Below, piece after piece: positions 1 through 12,369 of a stretch of 64,000 bases of DNA. A program made the translations under genes and the position numbers. The stretch lies in the NCBI GenBank assembly GCA_024663395.1, contig JANFAH010000110.1:1-64000 (forward strand), read 5' to 3'. How positions within the stretch are numbered: the stretch's first letter is position 1; every line of letters starts with the position of its first letter. Source of the DNA: Pisolithus tinctorius (taxonomy: Eukaryota > Basidiomycota > Agaricomycetes > Boletales > Pisolithaceae). The notes under the pieces are model-generated. The model saw nothing but the letters and a program-made list of their open reading frames with translations. It searched no databases and had not been told where the DNA came from.

Positions 1-1181
1 ATGAAGCATATGGATCGTTCCTTCCTGCTCCCTGCACTGTCTTTATTCCAGTCTCGTCCGTCATTCTTCCTGCATTGCGACAGCTGCAGTATAATCTACT
101 GTCCTCCAGCCTCCCTGATCGCATTCATGACGAGTATGACATGCATCTTGCCTTCTTACTGCAAGATCCAGCAGAAGACGTCCCCCCTTCTCCTCCTCCT
201 CCATCAGAACCCCGTCCATGAAGTTTTTGTTAACTTCACTGAGAGGATGGAAGGGTGGGAGACGCGATCGCGTATGCTCTCATTGCCCCACAGACCCCCA
301 ATGCCCTAGCCCCCTTTGACACCTGACTCATGCCCTTCAATTCTGGAATTAATACTTCCCTATCTGGAAACACCGTCCATCTGTCATGCCATCTTTGGAT
401 CTAGAGATGTCTCCACCGAGATCTAACTTGCATCGCCACCCCCTAATGTGATATCAGTGCGCTTACTCAGTTTCTGATTCTATTTGACTCATTCTGTGAT
501 ATTTTGACTATCCTTGACTCGTTCATTGCCAATACTTACCAATCTTCTTTGCTTGCTTACTTTTCATTTCTCGCTTACTCATCATGATTACTCAGTCCTT
601 ACTCATTACTTACCAAGTGTTTGTGCCTTGTTTGTCACAAGCTGTGCTCCCCCCATAGTATATAAACCCCCATGTACTTAGCTACTCAGAATCAATCAAG
701 AAGTCACTCAGAAGTCAGCTCAGCTCAGCATATCTTGTCGTCGACAGTTGAGGCTCATTTGGAAGAGTCTATCTGTCTTCATTCATATCATTGGTAGTTG
801 AGGCTCCATCAAGGGTCTATCTACCTTCATCTGAAGTATCATCTGTGCTCTGTCAGCACACCTGCTTAGTCATCCATTCACTCCTGCGTAACTCGTCATC
901 AACTTGCGCCAGGAGCATATTCTATCAAAAGTCCATTACCCCCAAGTACTTTCGGCTGAACACCTTCACTCTGTTCAGCATCCCCTTCCCAATCATTGTC
1001 CATTCGTCTTCTCCTGCGTAACTCGTCAACGACTTGCGCCAGGAGCACCTCCACTTGAAGTCTTCCCCACTTTAGGTTTCTCTGCCCTCCAGGTTCCGCA
1101 GAGGTAAACCACCACTCGCACATATTTGTCTTTTGTGTTGGTTTGGTTGGTTTATACTGCCTTTCCACACTTTGACTCACA
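1..1181 (+). repeat. LTR-A copy 1, left part outside window
   Basis: This is the same sequence as the complete LTR-A copies at 10393-12326, 16355-18219 and 27024-28900. It ends in the LTR-A terminus TTTGACTCACA at 1181. Compared with 12606-14446, about 660 bp of the left side is missing outside the window. It contains the LTR-A TATA region (tatataaacccccatgtac near 659). It lies inside the 5' LTR of element 1, and the 3' LTR of that element carries the same insertion. ORFs read through it are low-complexity by-products. Confidence 0.85.
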
Positions 1182-1953
1182 CCGTGCCACTGCTCAGCCA
1201 CATCACCAGTCATCCATGCCACTTACCTCAAAAAAAACTCCAGTTTCCCCTGTCGCCCTAAATTCTGCAAGCTGGACTTCGTGCCAGTACTCTACACTCT
1301 GCCCTCCTGTGCCACTCAGCCCCACCTCCCACTTGTATGCATGCTCTCGTTCTGTTGGAAGATACCCCTTACTGTTGTCCAGTTCTTACTCTTGTCTACT
1401 ACCCACCGGTCTATTTCACGTGCATCTGTATTTTGCTGACATCTGATGTCCCTTCCTTTATTTTCCAGTCTTTTAGTTTTCCCACCCCACCTTACTCCAA
1501 CTCGTACCTACTTTCCCTGTACTATATAATTCTGCCATGAAGTCAGAAATATACCACCCACCTTTGGAGTCACTATCTGTGTGTGTTCTGTGAGTTTGAG
1601 AGTTTCTTGAGTCTAAGTGTGTATATAGAGTCTACAGCATCTTCAGTGTCCCCAGAGGTCTTTGTGTCTCCTGTATCCTCCAGTCCTGCACACCTAATCC
1701 CATATCCCTTTTGCTTCAAATTCACTCCTCTTGATGCATAGTGACCTCTCAGAATTTCATATACCCATCTTGCTGTTCCTCATGCATCTACACCTGTCCA
1801 GAATTAAATTCCGCAGCTCTTGCTCGTATTTCCCCACTACTTCTAAGACCTTCCTCGACTTCTCCTTCCACACAGCACCCCTTGGGACGATCCTAGGGAG
1901 TTCTCCCTTCGCCCTTCCTCTAGTCACATGCTTCCCAGAAGTCATGTCCCACA
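1182..1953 (+). repeat. 3' portion of the 5' LTR of element 1 (LTR-E)
   Basis: Homologous to 14447-15173. It ends TCATGTCCCACA, which pairs imperfectly with the other LTR-E end TGTAGGGA (12370). A primer-binding site follows 6 nt later, which fixes this as the LTR end. The 3' LTR copy lacks about 8 bp at the junction with LTR-A. Confidence 0.8.
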
Positions 1954-1959
1954 AAGTTT

Positions 1960-1977
1960 TGGAGCCCACTGCGAGGG
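1960..1977 (+). other. Primer-binding site of element 1
   Basis: TGGAGCCCACTGCGAGGG begins with TGG, the complement of a tRNA CCA end, and lies six bases past the LTR end. Element 4 has the same site (TGGAGCCCACCGCAAGGG) two bases past its LTR. The two elements therefore probably use the same tRNA primer, which I cannot name from the sequence. Confidence 0.7.
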
Positions 1978-2125
1978 GTCTGTAGATCTGGAAAGGAGAT
2001 CCTTATGACCCACTCGTCAAAGAACTGAACTCAAAGAGCTCCTAGAGCCCTTCTGCAGGCTATCTATTTCTTCATCAGAAATCCTAATCCCAGTAGCTGA
2101 TCCTAGAGATATTTCAGAGCCACAC

Positions 2126-3464
2126 TTGTCAGACTCAGATCTTGGTTTAGACAAGATCTTTCAGAGCCCAGAGTCCCCAGCATTTTACCCAGCATTCCCA
2201 GGAGGTTTCAATCTTGATGAACCTTTTGATCCTCCCTCTGAATGTCAAGAACTTTCACCTCTTTCAGATCTAACTCCTTTGTTGCCCTTGCCATCCAGTG
2301 ATTCAGAACTAGCCACTGAACAGCTTCTCCTTCCTTCCTATTCTCTAATTGCAAATTCCACTATCACCCTTTCTACTCAAATACCTGTTCAGAATACTCT
2401 TGCCTCGACTCTCTCGAATTCCGCTCCCATCATTCCCCAAATTCTGATCCAGATCCCTGCACCACCTCACATAATGTCTGGAGCAAAAGATATGCTGCTC
2501 AGGGGTTCCAACAAAGCCCTGAAGTTTTCTGGGCATACTGAAGATATCACCCACTACCTCAAAGATGTTGAACAACTCTGTCTTGATGCTGGTCTTGTTT
2601 CCAGAAAAGATAAGATCCACTGGGTCATTTGTTATGCTGATCACAACAAAGCAGAATTTTGGTCCACCTTAGATGCTGCAACCGACAGCTTCGATGATTG
2701 GGACACTTTCTCCAAAGAGCTCCTGAACTACTATCCAGGTGCCTCGGTGAAAGATTGTCATTATACCAAAGCCGACCTTGAAACTTTACTCTACCATCAG
2801 GTTCAGAAGCCTATGGAGTCGCTGGAAGATCTTGGGAAATATGTCCAAGAATTCCGATGTATCCTTGGCCTTGTCCAGAAGAAGAAGAAACTCCCTGAGG
2901 ACTACACCAATGAGAAATTCCTTGAGGGTTTCCCCCAAGGTTTCAGAATTCCTTGCTCACATGATTGCAACTCTCTGACCTAGATCATGACATCAACGAA
3001 CCATGGAAGTTCGATACCATCTACAAACATGCCAACTACCTCCTCAGTGGGGCCAAATGGAACCTCCCTCAACCAGACTCGTCAGCACTGTTTCCCCAGA
3101 ATTCTGCTCCATCTTCCTCGCCAGCTGTTCCTACTATCCTGAAGTGAGAGTATGTTCATGTCGCTCAGCAACCTGTTTCTACCCCACCTCCCCAACAAGG
3201 TCAAGAAGGGCAATTCCATTGTTCCTTCAATCCACGGTGTTTCTTCTGTGGAGGAACAGATGGGCACAGAACTGCAGAGTGTGCACTGTGTCACGAATAC
3301 GTACAAGCTGGGAAATGCTCCCTGATTGGAGGGAGAGTTTTCATGCCAGATGGCTCTGATATTCCTAGGACAGCTGCAGGTCGTAATTTCAAGGAAAAGA
3401 TTGATAACTTCCTTGCTATGCATGACTCAATCATTCCCTCAGCAAACCTCATCTCTGTTCAGTG
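2126..3464 (+). pseudogene. Gag of element 1, broken
   Basis: The first frame (2126-2983) has a Ser/Pro-rich N-terminus followed by a Ty3/gypsy capsid segment (KFSGHTEDITHYLKDVEQL onward). The capsid aligns by eye with that of element 4, including the shared ICYAD, YPG and C-terminal FL.GF features. The reading then shifts frame near 2970 and again near 3150. The last piece holds a zinc knuckle at 3238-3282 of the form C-x2-C-x5-H-x4-C (CFFCGGTDGHRTAEC), one residue longer than the canonical spacing. Gag would package the element RNA. Frameshifts and stops make it non-functional. Confidence 0.8.
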
Positions 3465-3525
3465 ACCTGGCCAGCAGTCAACCTCGTCCCACAGGTGTGA
3501 TACTCCTCCCCATCTTGTCAGCACA

Positions 3526-6500
3526 ATGTTCTTCAGCAATGAAGATGCTGCAGAATACCAAGTCAACCTACACCCCTCTTCCTATCTAGTCAACAAAAAC
3601 CTAGAGGAGGATGCTGACGAAGAAGACCATCGTGCCTTAGCAAGGGCTTATGCACAGGTAGAAGAGTTGAAAAATGCTATCAAGAAAAAGAAGACAGCTC
3701 ACTTTGACAGCATAGAGGTCCCAGTTCATCGTCAAAAACCAGCACTAGCAGTCCCAGTGTTGGCCAACACGCCAGTGCCCCCTATCCCAGTCAGTAATTC
3801 TGCTCCAGCTAACCCCACCCCATCTTCGGAAGCCCCAACAGCCAGAAAAACTCTGGTTGCTCCTAATCTTACAGACCTCCAGAAACTTAAGCCATCTACA
3901 AATTCCACACCCCAATTCTGTTACCAAAGCAGTTTCGATGAGGCTGCAGTGACCAAGCAGATTGTAAACCAGGTCTTAGATGCAAAAATGGAAATCTCTA
4001 CTAAAGACCTATTAGCTGTCAGCCCAGAGATTCGCAAGCAGATCAGAGAACTAGCTGCAATGAAGAAGATAACAATTGGGAGTTTAGAAACTGCATCAGA
4101 CACAACTCCCTCGGCTGCTTGGGCATCCTATGAGCAGTACTGGGTCAGAGACACAGAAGGGAAGTGTGTGGGCCTCGCTATGGCTCCCTTACATGCTGTC
4201 GATGGGATCTTGATGGACAAACTCCATGTCAAATGTATTTTGGACAGTGGATGCCAGGTAGTGGCCTTGTGACAGGAGTTGTGGGAAGCCTTAGAGGCCC
4301 CTCTCTGTACTGACATGACCATGACTCTGGAGGCCACTAACCAATCCAAAGAAAGCACGATTGGGGTCATAGAGAATGCCACCTTGCACATAGGAAATGT
4401 CAAGGCTCATCTACAAATCCAGGTCATTGATTGTGTGCCTTTTGACTTACTCCTTGGTCAACCCTTCTTCTGCCTACTTTCCAGCATCCTTCGCAATTTC
4501 CCTGATGGGGAACAGTCTCTAGAAATCTGTGACCCTAATTCTGGGAGACAAGTTTTAATTCTGACACGACCTCACAACAGACTGCAACTCCTTCCACATT
4601 TTGTAAATTCTGAAGATGAAGAAGACTTCTTCGTGTGAAAACAAATGTGTTGCCACATGAATCCACCTGAACAGGTTTTTTAGTATCGGTTGAGGACTCG
4701 TACGATCTGCAAGGAGACCGGGACTGCACTTTCTCCATGTGTTCACTTTATGTTTCTGACCCGCCTTTATACCCTTTGAAGTCTTCCACATTTTTGCCCA
4801 CAGACACTGTCATAAATTCTGCTGCGGCATTTATCCATGACTTACGAGGCAACATTACGCCCCCTGTTGACCCCTTTGACACCAGTTCTGTTTCCCTGAC
4901 TGATCCTTTCTTGTTCTCAACCACTACTACCATTTCTCCACTGACAATTTCTGCCTTATGCTCTACTTATCAGTTCGATCCCATTTATCATGTCTTAAAG
5001 TACAAACCTGTAGCAAGGAAGGTGAGGCCGGTACCAATGTCGATGCCAGCAGAATTCCAGGTAGAACGTTGGGAGGTCGAAGACCCACTCACAGATCTGC
5101 CTGTTTTACCTACTCATCCCCCTCCATTTGTGCCAGGTTCCAGGTTTACTGAGGAAAGAGCTGATGAGCTCGATCTGGACCTGGCAAGGTTCCTTTGGCC
5201 TATGGAGTTAGACCTAGTATGATGGTTGGTCAGGGAGCAAGAGGATGCCTTCGCTTGGGATGCTTCAGAATGAGGGACCTTTTGAGAAGACATGTTCACG
5301 CCCCTGAAGATACTACCTATGCTAGCCCACAAGCCTTTGGTTGAGCAGAATATTCCCATTCCTCCTGCTATTTTCCATGAAGTCATTAATATCATCAAGG
5401 AAAAGATTTCCGTGGGGGTTTATGAACCATCTACTTCGTCTTACCACTCAAAATGGTTCTGTGTAGTCAAGAAGGATGGAAAATCTCTGCACCTTGTACA
5501 TGACTTACAACCTCTAAATGCCATTTCTATCCAGGACTCAGCCATTCCCCCCTTCGTCTTTTCGATTGCTGAAGCCTTCACTTGTCATTTGGTCTATGGA
5601 ATTTTAGATCTTATGGTCAGATATGATCATTGCACCATACACGATGAGTACTGTGACCTCACTACCTTCCAAACTCCTATAGGTACTCTTTGACTCACCA
5701 AACTTCCTATGGGCTACATGAACGCCATCCAAATTTTCCATGGAGATGTCTGTTGGATTTTAAAGGACAAAATTCCAGAAGTCACCATTCCGTTTATTGA
5801 CGACTGTCCCATTAAAGGCCCCAAAACTTGCTACCAGAATCCCGACAGGACCTACAAAATGATTCCACAGAATTCCGGGGTTAGACACTTCATTTGGGAG
5901 CACCTGCAGAACATCAACTGAGTCTTACACCATCTGCACCATGCAGGAGCCACTGTATCAGCAAAGAAATGTGTCATTGCTGCACTGTCTATCATAGTGG
6001 TTGGACACAAGGTGTTGTTCGAGGGTAGAATTCCGGATGAAACTAAAGTCCAGAAAATTAAAGATTGGCCTTACTGCACAAACGTTACTGAAGTACGTGG
6101 ATTTTTAGGTCTCTGCTCTTACTGCAGGATCTTCATCAAAGACTTTGCCAAACATGCCTGTCCCCTTGTCAAACTGACCAAGAAGGACATCCCCTTCGAT
6201 TTCCGCAACGAACATAGGGAAGCCATGGAGTATCTTTGATGGGTGATCGTCTCGTCCCCTGCATTGCGAACTATCAACTATAATTCCGAAAGGAAGGTCA
6301 TCTTAGCAGTCAACACTTCCAACATCACTGTTGGGTACCTCCTCATGCAGGAAGGGGAAGATGGAAAATGCTACCCTGCTAGGTTTGGCTCGATAACCCT
6401 CAATGATCACAAATGCCACTACAGCCAAGCTAAGCTGGAGCTATTTGGACTTTTCCATGCTTTGCATGATGTCTGACTTCATATCTTTGGTGTGCAGAAT

Positions 6501-8329
6501 TTAGTTATCAAGGTGGATGCATGATATATCAAAGGGATGATTAACAATCCTGATCTACAGCCTAACATGACCATAAATTGTTGGATCGCCAGAATTCTCC
6601 TATTCAACTTTGAGCTTGTACATGTTCCAGCACATGAGCACACAGCACTGGATGGACTTTTGAGGAGGCCGAGGGCAGAAGAAGATGAGGAGGGAGACGA
6701 GGACTATGAGGATTGGATAGATGAGGAGGGAGACAAGGACTATGAGGATTGGATAGATGAGTGTGGGGCTTTTGCAGTCGAGCTCTTGAATTGTAGGGAA
6801 GTGCGTTTCGAGTCTTGACCTTACCCCTTGGAAATTCTGAGCATCGTGTCAGACTCATCTCTCCCCCTATCACAGAGTCTAGGAATCTTTACCACCGAAG
6901 AATTGATGGCCAGAGCTCCTGAGCCAGAAATTCCAAGGTCAGTGAAAGTGAAGCAGAGGGAGGAGAGGATGAGAGTGGTGAAAGAGTTTTTGGAGATGAA
7001 GAAAGTGCCAGAAGGATTGGAAGAGGCAGAATTGGAAAGCCTAGTGTGCCTTGCGACTCGGTATTTTGTCAAAGGAGGAGAGCTGTGGAGGAAGGATCCC
7101 CAGGGGTGGCATCAGCTAGTGGTACCCCCACACAAATGCCTTAGAATTCTCCACCAGGCCCATGATGATCTAGGGCACAAGGGTATCTTCTCAACTCACA
7201 TGCATTTGCTGACTCGCTTTTGGTGGCCCATGCTAGAGCAGGACATCCATTGGTATGTTAAATCGTGCCATGAGTGCCAGATCTGCCATTTGGACCGCAT
7301 TCATATCCCGCCAGTCATTGCTATTCCCGATCCCCTGTTTTACAAAGCATACATGGACACATTCTTAATGCCGAAGTTGAACAGCTTTCACTACGTCACC
7401 CAAGCCTGCTGTTCACTCACCAGTTACCCTGAATGGGCCATGCTTCATGCAGAGACAGGCAAGTCCATTGGAAAGTTCATTTTTGAACAGATTCTGTGCC
7501 GTTGGGGTGCCATTGCAGAAATTGTCACAGATAATGGGGGACCATACATCCTCGCTCTTGACTGGCTCTCCAAGACCTTCGGAATTTGTCACATATGCAT
7601 CTCCCCTTATAACTTGCAGGCTAATGGAGTTGTTGAATGTCGGCATTTTGATGTAAGGGAGGCAATGGTAAAAAGTTGTGGTGGGGAAGTGTCAAGGTGG
7701 ACAGAAGTGGCCCCTGCAGTGTTTTGGGCAGAGAGGGTTATGGTCCACAAGGCAACTGGGTTTTCTCATTTCTATATGGCTCATGGTGTTGAACCCAGAC
7801 TCCCTTTTGATCTGGTCAAAGTGATGTTTTTAGCCCCTTTCGAGGCGGAATTTTACTCAACCTCAGATCTTATTGCTCACCATGCTTGCCAACTCCAGAA
7901 ACACCTGGAGGACCTCGCTCGCATCCACAATCTGGTCCTGAAATCCTGCTTTGCCTCAGCCAAAGAATTCATCGACTGTTTTGCATGTTCTATCCAAGAC
8001 TTTAATTTTGAACCAGGATTGCTCATCCTCGTTTGGAATTCCCATATCGAACTAGAACTCGATGGAAAACCAAACCATGCTACCTAGGGCCTATGATTGT
8101 CATCAGACACACTAAAGGCAGCTCATACATACTTGCAGAATTAGATGGAGCTATCTCAAAATTCCACTTTGCTGCCTTTCGCCTATACCCCTATTTCCCA
8201 CAGAATAATGCTCATATCGAAGTCACCCAGCTGACTGGCACTTCCTCACAAGACCTGGATTGTCTTGAAGATGATGCATTCCCAGACCCTACACTCACTG
8301 GCATCCCTTTGGACGAGTCAGATGAGTAG
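3526..8329 (+). pseudogene. Pol (PR-RT-RH-IN) of element 1, broken
   Basis: Protease: ILDSG motif near 4235, with a downstream LLGQPFF flap-like motif near 4455. Reverse transcriptase: 5292-6239, polymerase box FIDD at about 5795, interrupted by stops near 5691, 5919 and 6238. RNase H: about 6243-6630. Integrase: 6828-8087, with the zinc-binding H-H-C-C stretch (HQAHDDLGH ... CHECQIC) and the core motifs DTF, TDNGG and QANGVVE. A last frame (8033-8329) continues to the C-terminus. No chromodomain follows. At least five in-frame stops or frameshifts separate the pieces. The FIDD box in place of YxDD is shared with element 4, so it is a lineage trait and not damage. Confidence 0.85.
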
Positions 8330-8604
8330 CCCGTCCTTCTCTCTACCTCTTTTCTTTTCTTTCTCTCTTCTTTCTTTTCTCAATACCCATTTCATCTCAT
8401 ATATAAATTCCGCACCACTCACATGAAAGAGACAATGTCAAAAAAAAAAAATCTGCACTACTGTTCCTTCTGAAGTCTTACATTTCCTTACTATAGTACT
8501 AATACCAACACATGAAAGACTCTTTCACATTTGGTACATACGAGTACAAAATTCTGCAGGCTCTAGTACACTATTTACAGGTCATGGAGATCATCCTTCA
8601 ACCT
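8330..8604. other. Spacer between convergent pol and antisense gene of element 1
   Basis: Pyrimidine-rich stretch (8338-8380), an A11 run near 8440 and AT-rich sequence. No ORF or recognisable site. It is where the sense and antisense transcription units of element 1 converge. Confidence 0.5.
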
Positions 8605-10199
8605 TCACAGCTCCTCCCATCTGGCCCACACAGTCTCGATCCAATGTGTTACCTGCCTTGCCAACATCTCCAGCAACTGGTAGACCTGCTCCAGCTTGAA
8701 TTCCTTGTCCTTGGCCCTCACCTTGAGCACTTGCAGATGCTCGATGATGTTCGCTGTCAACCGCTCGCATGGGTATTCGACTTCCGGAATTTCTGCAGCC
8801 GATGGAGTGTCGCTCTGGGCTGTCACTTCGATGTCTCCAGGCTGGTCCAGTAAACTGGTTGCCATCGCAAAGAATGGTTCGATCTTGCCTTGCAGTTTGT
8901 CAATTGGAAGTGACACTTGAGGATCATCAACAAGGACTGGAGAGGGCTTGAATGAAGGTCCAGGCATTGGAGTGGCCCTGCAGAAAGAGATAGGGTGTTG
9001 GCAAAGGATCGCAAACTGAAGGGGCTGGATCTGGCGAAGGTGAGCATGTGGGGGTTGGATCAGGCTGCTGTTTTCGAGCCAGAATTTTCAGGGTGAGCTT
9101 CTTGGGAGGATCAGTCGCAGATTCTGCTGGGGTCGGCTTTGAGGTCATAAATGATTTGACTCATTTGTGGGACAGCCCTGCCTCCCCAACAGTACCAGAG
9201 TTCTTTCGCTGAAGGTGGTGTCAACTTGTTCCCTTGCGGAATTTCACCTGTGCAGTACTCACCTTTCTCCCTATGCCTCAAGAGCACGAGCACTTGCGTT
9301 TTGCCTTCCTGCACTGTTTGCAGGATGCCTCTGGCTCCCCAACACACACAAGGTTCACCTGGGCACATGTCTCATAGGGTTCATTGTCCCCAGCTGTGTG
9401 AGGTCCCTTTGTGGATGGACCTGGTTCGCCATTGCCCTCATCATCGTCGACATTGTCAGCCAGTTCGTCCTCCTCACTGGTGGCCTGTGGAATTTTCGTT
9501 GAAGTCAGCACACGTGCTTTGAGTTGTCAAGGACATAGAACACACCTTCTGCTTCCCTTTTCCCTTTCTCATGCTACCAGAGCCCTCCCCCATCAAGTGT
9601 GCAGCTCCTCTTGATGAGTGCCCTTTGGTGTCTTCTGGTCCACATTCTTGGCCCTCACCTCTTGCTGCTTGGCCCCAGGTGTGCATGGACAGTGCCTTAG
9701 CCAATCTCTTGGCCTCCAATCGTGTTCTCTCCTCTACCCACTCCTGGTAGTCCTCGAAAAGATCATCAACATTGAATCTGCACTGCCCTTCTGGCTGCCG
9801 GAGATCCACTATTGCTATTGCCACCAGGATCACCTCATTCTGCCGTATCGCAGATTCCTCAGTCATGTTGTGTAGGTTTGCATCACGCACCTTCGGGATG
9901 GAGACCTTGTTCTTGTTGATGTACTTCCACCACGAGTAGATCCCAGCCTGGGGATTGGTCAGTGCATTGTGTTGCATGGGCTCTAGCGCACTTACCCAAG
10001 TCTGGTCCCAGTCCTCCACCCACTCGTATATCACCTCTAAGCTCTCCTTGGGCTGTGGCACTGTGTCGATTAGCACCCTAACGTGCCTCAATGCTGCTGA
10101 CAGCGAGGTGATGGCCTGGTCCCTCATGCTGAACACAGGTTGTGCATCGCAGATCGAGTAAGCTTGCATGTCAACAGGTGGATGAGATGTTGGGAGCAA
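8605..10199 (-). pseudogene. Antisense accessory gene of element 1 with a Zn2Cys6-like cluster
   Basis: This is read opposite to gag-pol, between integrase and the 3' LTR. The first long exon (10199 to about 9540) encodes a soluble, acidic, partly helical protein ending in a basic Lys/Gly tract. The next exon (about 9500-9278) has Asp/Glu-rich sequence followed by a cysteine cluster, [Y]-x2-C-x6-C-x7-C-x2-C-x6-C. It matches the fungal Zn(II)2Cys6 pattern except that the first Cys is Tyr (TGT to TAT). A Ser/Pro-rich part (about 9148-8970) and a Leu-rich helical C-terminus (8967-8605) follow. The pieces change frame at plausible short introns whose exact ends I could not fix. Elements 2 and 4 have an antisense gene at the same position with the same cluster. 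The function is unknown; DNA binding is an inference from the cluster alone. Confidence 0.6.
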
Positions 10200-10392
10200 G
10201 ATAGGTGAGCAAGGGTGTTGTTGGGGGAGTTTGACAAGCAGTGGGCCACCTTCTGGGTGAGTTTAAATTCCACAGGGCCAGCTCATACAATACGGAATTT
10301 CCCTCTGCACAAGGCAGAATTCTGACCACATGCCATCATTGTTATGTAACATCTGCCAAAGTTCCACTCATCTCTGTTGCATCTCAGTTCGG

Positions 10393-12326
10393 TGTGAGTC
10401 AAAGTGTGGAAAGCTGGTATAAACCAAACAAATCCAACACAAAAGACAAATATGAGCGAGTGGTGGTTTACCTCCATGGAACCTGGAGGGCAGAGAAACA
10501 TAAAGTGGGGGAGACTTCAAGTGGAGGTGCTCCTGGTGCAAGTCATTGACAAGTTATGCAGGAGAGGATGAATGAATGCTGATTGAGAAGGGGATGCTGA
10601 ACAGAGCAGGGGTGTTCAGCTGAAAGGACTTGGGAGTAATGGATTTCAATAGAATATGCTCCTGGTGCAAGTCGATGATGAGTTATGCAGGAGTGGAAGA
10701 ATGACTAAACAAGATTTGCTGACTAAGTGTGGATGGAGCTTCAGATAATGAATGATGGTAGATAGACCCCTTCATAGAGCCTCAACTACCAATGATATGA
10801 ATGAAGACAGATAGACTCTTCTGAATGAGCCTCAGCTGTTGACAACGAGATAGGCACTGAACTGACTTCTGAGTGACTTCTTGATTGCTTGTTTTTTTTT
10901 TTTTAGCTAAGTACATGGGGGTTTATATACTGTGGGGGGAGTGCAGCTTGTGACAAACAAGGCACAAACACTTGGTAAGGAATGAGTAAGGACTGAGTAA
11001 TCATGATGAGTAAGCAAGAAATGAAAAGTAAGCAAGCAAAGAGGATTGGTAAGTATTGGCAATGAACAAGTCAAGGATAGTCAAAATATCACAGAATGAG
11101 TCAAATGGAGTCAGAAACTGAGTAAGCACACTGATATCACATCAGGGGGTGGCGATGCAAGTCAGATCTCGGCAGAGACATCTCTAGATCCAAAGATGGC
11201 ATGAAAGATGGATGGTGTTTCCAGACAAGGAAGTATTAATTCCAGAATTGAAGGGCATGAGTCAGGCATCAGGCGTCAAAGGGGGCTAGGGTGTTGGGGG
11301 TCTGTGGGGCAATGGAAGCATACGCGATCACATCTCCCACCCTTTCGTCCTCTCAGCAAAGTTAACAAAAACTTCATGAACAGGGCTCTGATGGAGGAGG
11401 AGGAGGAGAAGGGGGGACATCTTCTGCTGGATCTTGCAGTAAGAAGGCAAGATGCATGTCATACTCATCATGGATGCGATCAGGAAGGCTAGAGAACAGT
11501 AGACTATGCTGCAGCTGTCACAATGCGGGAAGAATGATGGACGAGATTGGAATAAAGATGGTGCAGGGAGCAGGGAGGAATGATCCATATGCTTCATCAA
11601 GAGGGGAGACCAAAACGACCACATAAGACCTTTCTAACCGAGTGACAGACCTGAGGCGACCAAAGAACATCCTTCTGGAAGTCATACTGACAAGGAGAAC
11701 ACACTGACCAAGCTGCATGGGATGAGATGGGGCTGACAACGACGGGATGAACCAGGGGGCTTCAGGACAGAAGCTGGTGGGAACACCTGGCAGATATATG
11801 TAGCCACTGTCTCTGGCAAATGAGACAAGTGAGACAGAAGCTGGTGGGAACACCTGGCAGATATACGTAGCCACTGTCTCTGGCAAATGAGACAAGTGAG
11901 ATGATCAATGAAGAGGTGGCCATGATTGATGGACTTAGCAAAATGAGCATCTGATGGATGGAGTGCTGTAGAAATGCGTAGGGTGCGAGGATCCTCTCCA
12001 AATTTGGAAGGAAGAATCATGGGGCTGAGCACTTTAAGCGAGTGTGAGAACAGAGTCGATATCTTTGGAAATGGTGGAGATACGATGAAAACTGGAATGC
12101 TGTACACAGGTGCTAAAAACTTTTAATGTGTGCTTAACTCACTTCCTCTTTTCTCTTTAGCACTGACGACTCATTCTTGTGCAAAGGATGACTGCTCACA
12201 TCCAGCAGTCTTTCTATGCATGAGGCCTTCAGTCTTCATCTGCATGCATGGGCATTGTGCACAACTCATTGACAAGTTAGGCAGAGTCAGCTGTAACCAT
12301 GTCCACAACACCTTTGGTGTGTGACA
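10393..12326 (-). repeat. Solo LTR-A, copy 2, complete
   Basis: Read on the minus strand it starts TGTCACACACCAAAGG and ends TTTGACTCACA. It is flanked by a 4-bp target duplication, TCGG (10389-10392) and TTGG (12327-12330), differing by one CpG to TpG change. It has no internal region or coding capacity. It interrupts the 3' untranslated part of element 1. An internal 67-bp tandem duplication makes it longer than the other copies. Confidence 0.9.
11768..11901. repeat. 67-bp tandem duplication inside LTR-A copy 2
   Basis: Two adjacent copies begin cagaagctggtgggaacacc at 11768 and 11835. They differ mainly by one CpG transition (atatatg/atatacg). Copies at 16355-18219, 12606-14446 and 27024-28900 have a single unit, so the duplication arose here. 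Confidence 0.85.
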
Positions 12327-12369
12327 TTGGTCTGACCAAGGACAGTCAGCATTTGAAGTCCCTGGGAGG

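Noticed and set aside
1182..1953. Treating 1182-1953 as internal sequence directly after LTR-A
   Set aside because: The primer-binding site is at 1960 and the same sequence follows LTR-A in the 3' LTR, so it is LTR-E.
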